From: Viscum album
Taxonomy: Eukaryota > Streptophyta > Magnoliopsida > Santalales > Viscaceae
Assembly (NCBI GenBank): GCA_963277665.1
Contig: OY728120.1
Coordinates: 424,706,138 to 424,770,137 of the forward strand
Length of the DNA: 64,000 nt
Direction of reading: 5' to 3'
The notes under the pieces: model-generated
Database searches by the model: none
What the model was told of the DNA's origin: nothing
The model's input: the letters and a program-made list of their open reading frames with translations, nothing else
In this document: positions 63,843-64,000 of the stretch, in pieces
How the letters are laid out: the number at the start of each line of letters is the position of its first letter
Position numbering within the stretch: position 1 is the stretch's first letter
Position numbers and translations under genes: made by a program

Positions 63843-64000
63843 CGCGGGTTTAGGGTTCTTGGTCGATTTGGGTGCTAAGGTTTGAAGGTGAGAGATTTTG
63901 AGCTCGGTGAGGTAAGAAGTGGCTTAGACTTAGTTTTATCATTTAGGAATTCCAAATAAACGATTAAAATAGAGTAATAAAATAAAATAAAACGATTCGT
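63843..64000 (-). other. Leader upstream of the 963-residue ORF
   Basis: On the minus strand it is AT-rich and ends AACCCTAAACCCGCG before ATG. It looks like a 5' leader, with no open frame entering from upstream. The primer-binding site and 5' LTR should lie beyond the window edge. Confidence 0.5.

Larger units (their letters stand above)
58633..64000 (-). mobile_element. Young LTR element on the minus strand, probable SIRE/copia-related, 5' end beyond the window
   Basis: On the minus strand the order is: leader (63843-64000), intact ORF (63842-60951), 3' UTR, purine tract AAAAAGGGGGAGAT, and a 1834-bp LTR (TGTTGACC...GACCAACA). The G-rich tract AAAGGGGGAGATTGTTG resembles SIRE/Maximus copia elements. 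No pol is seen in the window. Either pol lies upstream, beyond 64000, or the element is non-autonomous with a single ORF. The leader-like sequence just before the ATG favours the latter. The left flank 5-mer is GTTAG (58628-58632). Confidence 0.72.

Noticed and set aside
1..64000. CRISPR arrays, operons, ribosome binding sites, tRNA or rRNA genes
   Set aside because: The window is plant retroelement DNA; none of these patterns was seen.

Overview
The window is plant nuclear DNA made almost wholly of long-terminal-repeat (LTR) retrotransposons. I see no host gene, tRNA or rRNA. It is AT-rich, and the elements are nested and mostly decayed, as in large plant genomes. The lineages present (Tat/Ogre-like and Tekay-like Ty3/gypsy, plus a probable SIRE-like Ty1/copia relative) fit a seed plant. 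The species cannot be read from the sequence.

Region A (1-23133) is the most striking part. It is a head-to-tail array with a period of about 4.43 kb, made of five complete internal regions and six LTRs (the first cut by the window edge). Every junction is LTR(TGAT...ATCA)-AAT-PBS-ORF-purine tract-LTR, and neighbouring copies share the LTR between them. The element has no protease, reverse transcriptase or integrase. It carries only a broken ORF for an unrecognised acidic protein of about 330 residues. Copies differ by roughly 15% where I counted, so the array is old. It ends exactly at an LTR terminus at 23133.

Region B (23134-58632) is a decayed Tat/Ogre-type element with later insertions. 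Its gag lies near 31300-33016, protease at 35763-36760, the first part of reverse transcriptase at 37480-38095, and the rest of pol (RT end, RNase H, a second RNase H, integrase) at 48703-51316. A solo LTR on the minus strand (33017-35762) splits gag from protease. A full-length Tekay-type chromovirus with chromodomain (38096-48702) sits inside the RT. Both carry recognisable, slightly mutated 5-bp target duplications. A further LTR-like block (26807-28148) with palindromic promoter motifs lies in the 5' part. The 3' untranslated part (51317-55000) holds two families of diverged tandem repeats.

Region C (58633-64000 and beyond) is a much younger minus-strand element: a 3' LTR, a purine tract, and an intact 963-codon ORF resembling the 'putative plant transposon protein' family. 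Its 5' LTR lies outside the window. The order of events inferred from nesting and decay is: Tat element, then the LTR and chromovirus insertions into it, with the intact minus-strand element as the latest arrival. The age of the array relative to Region B is not fixed by nesting.
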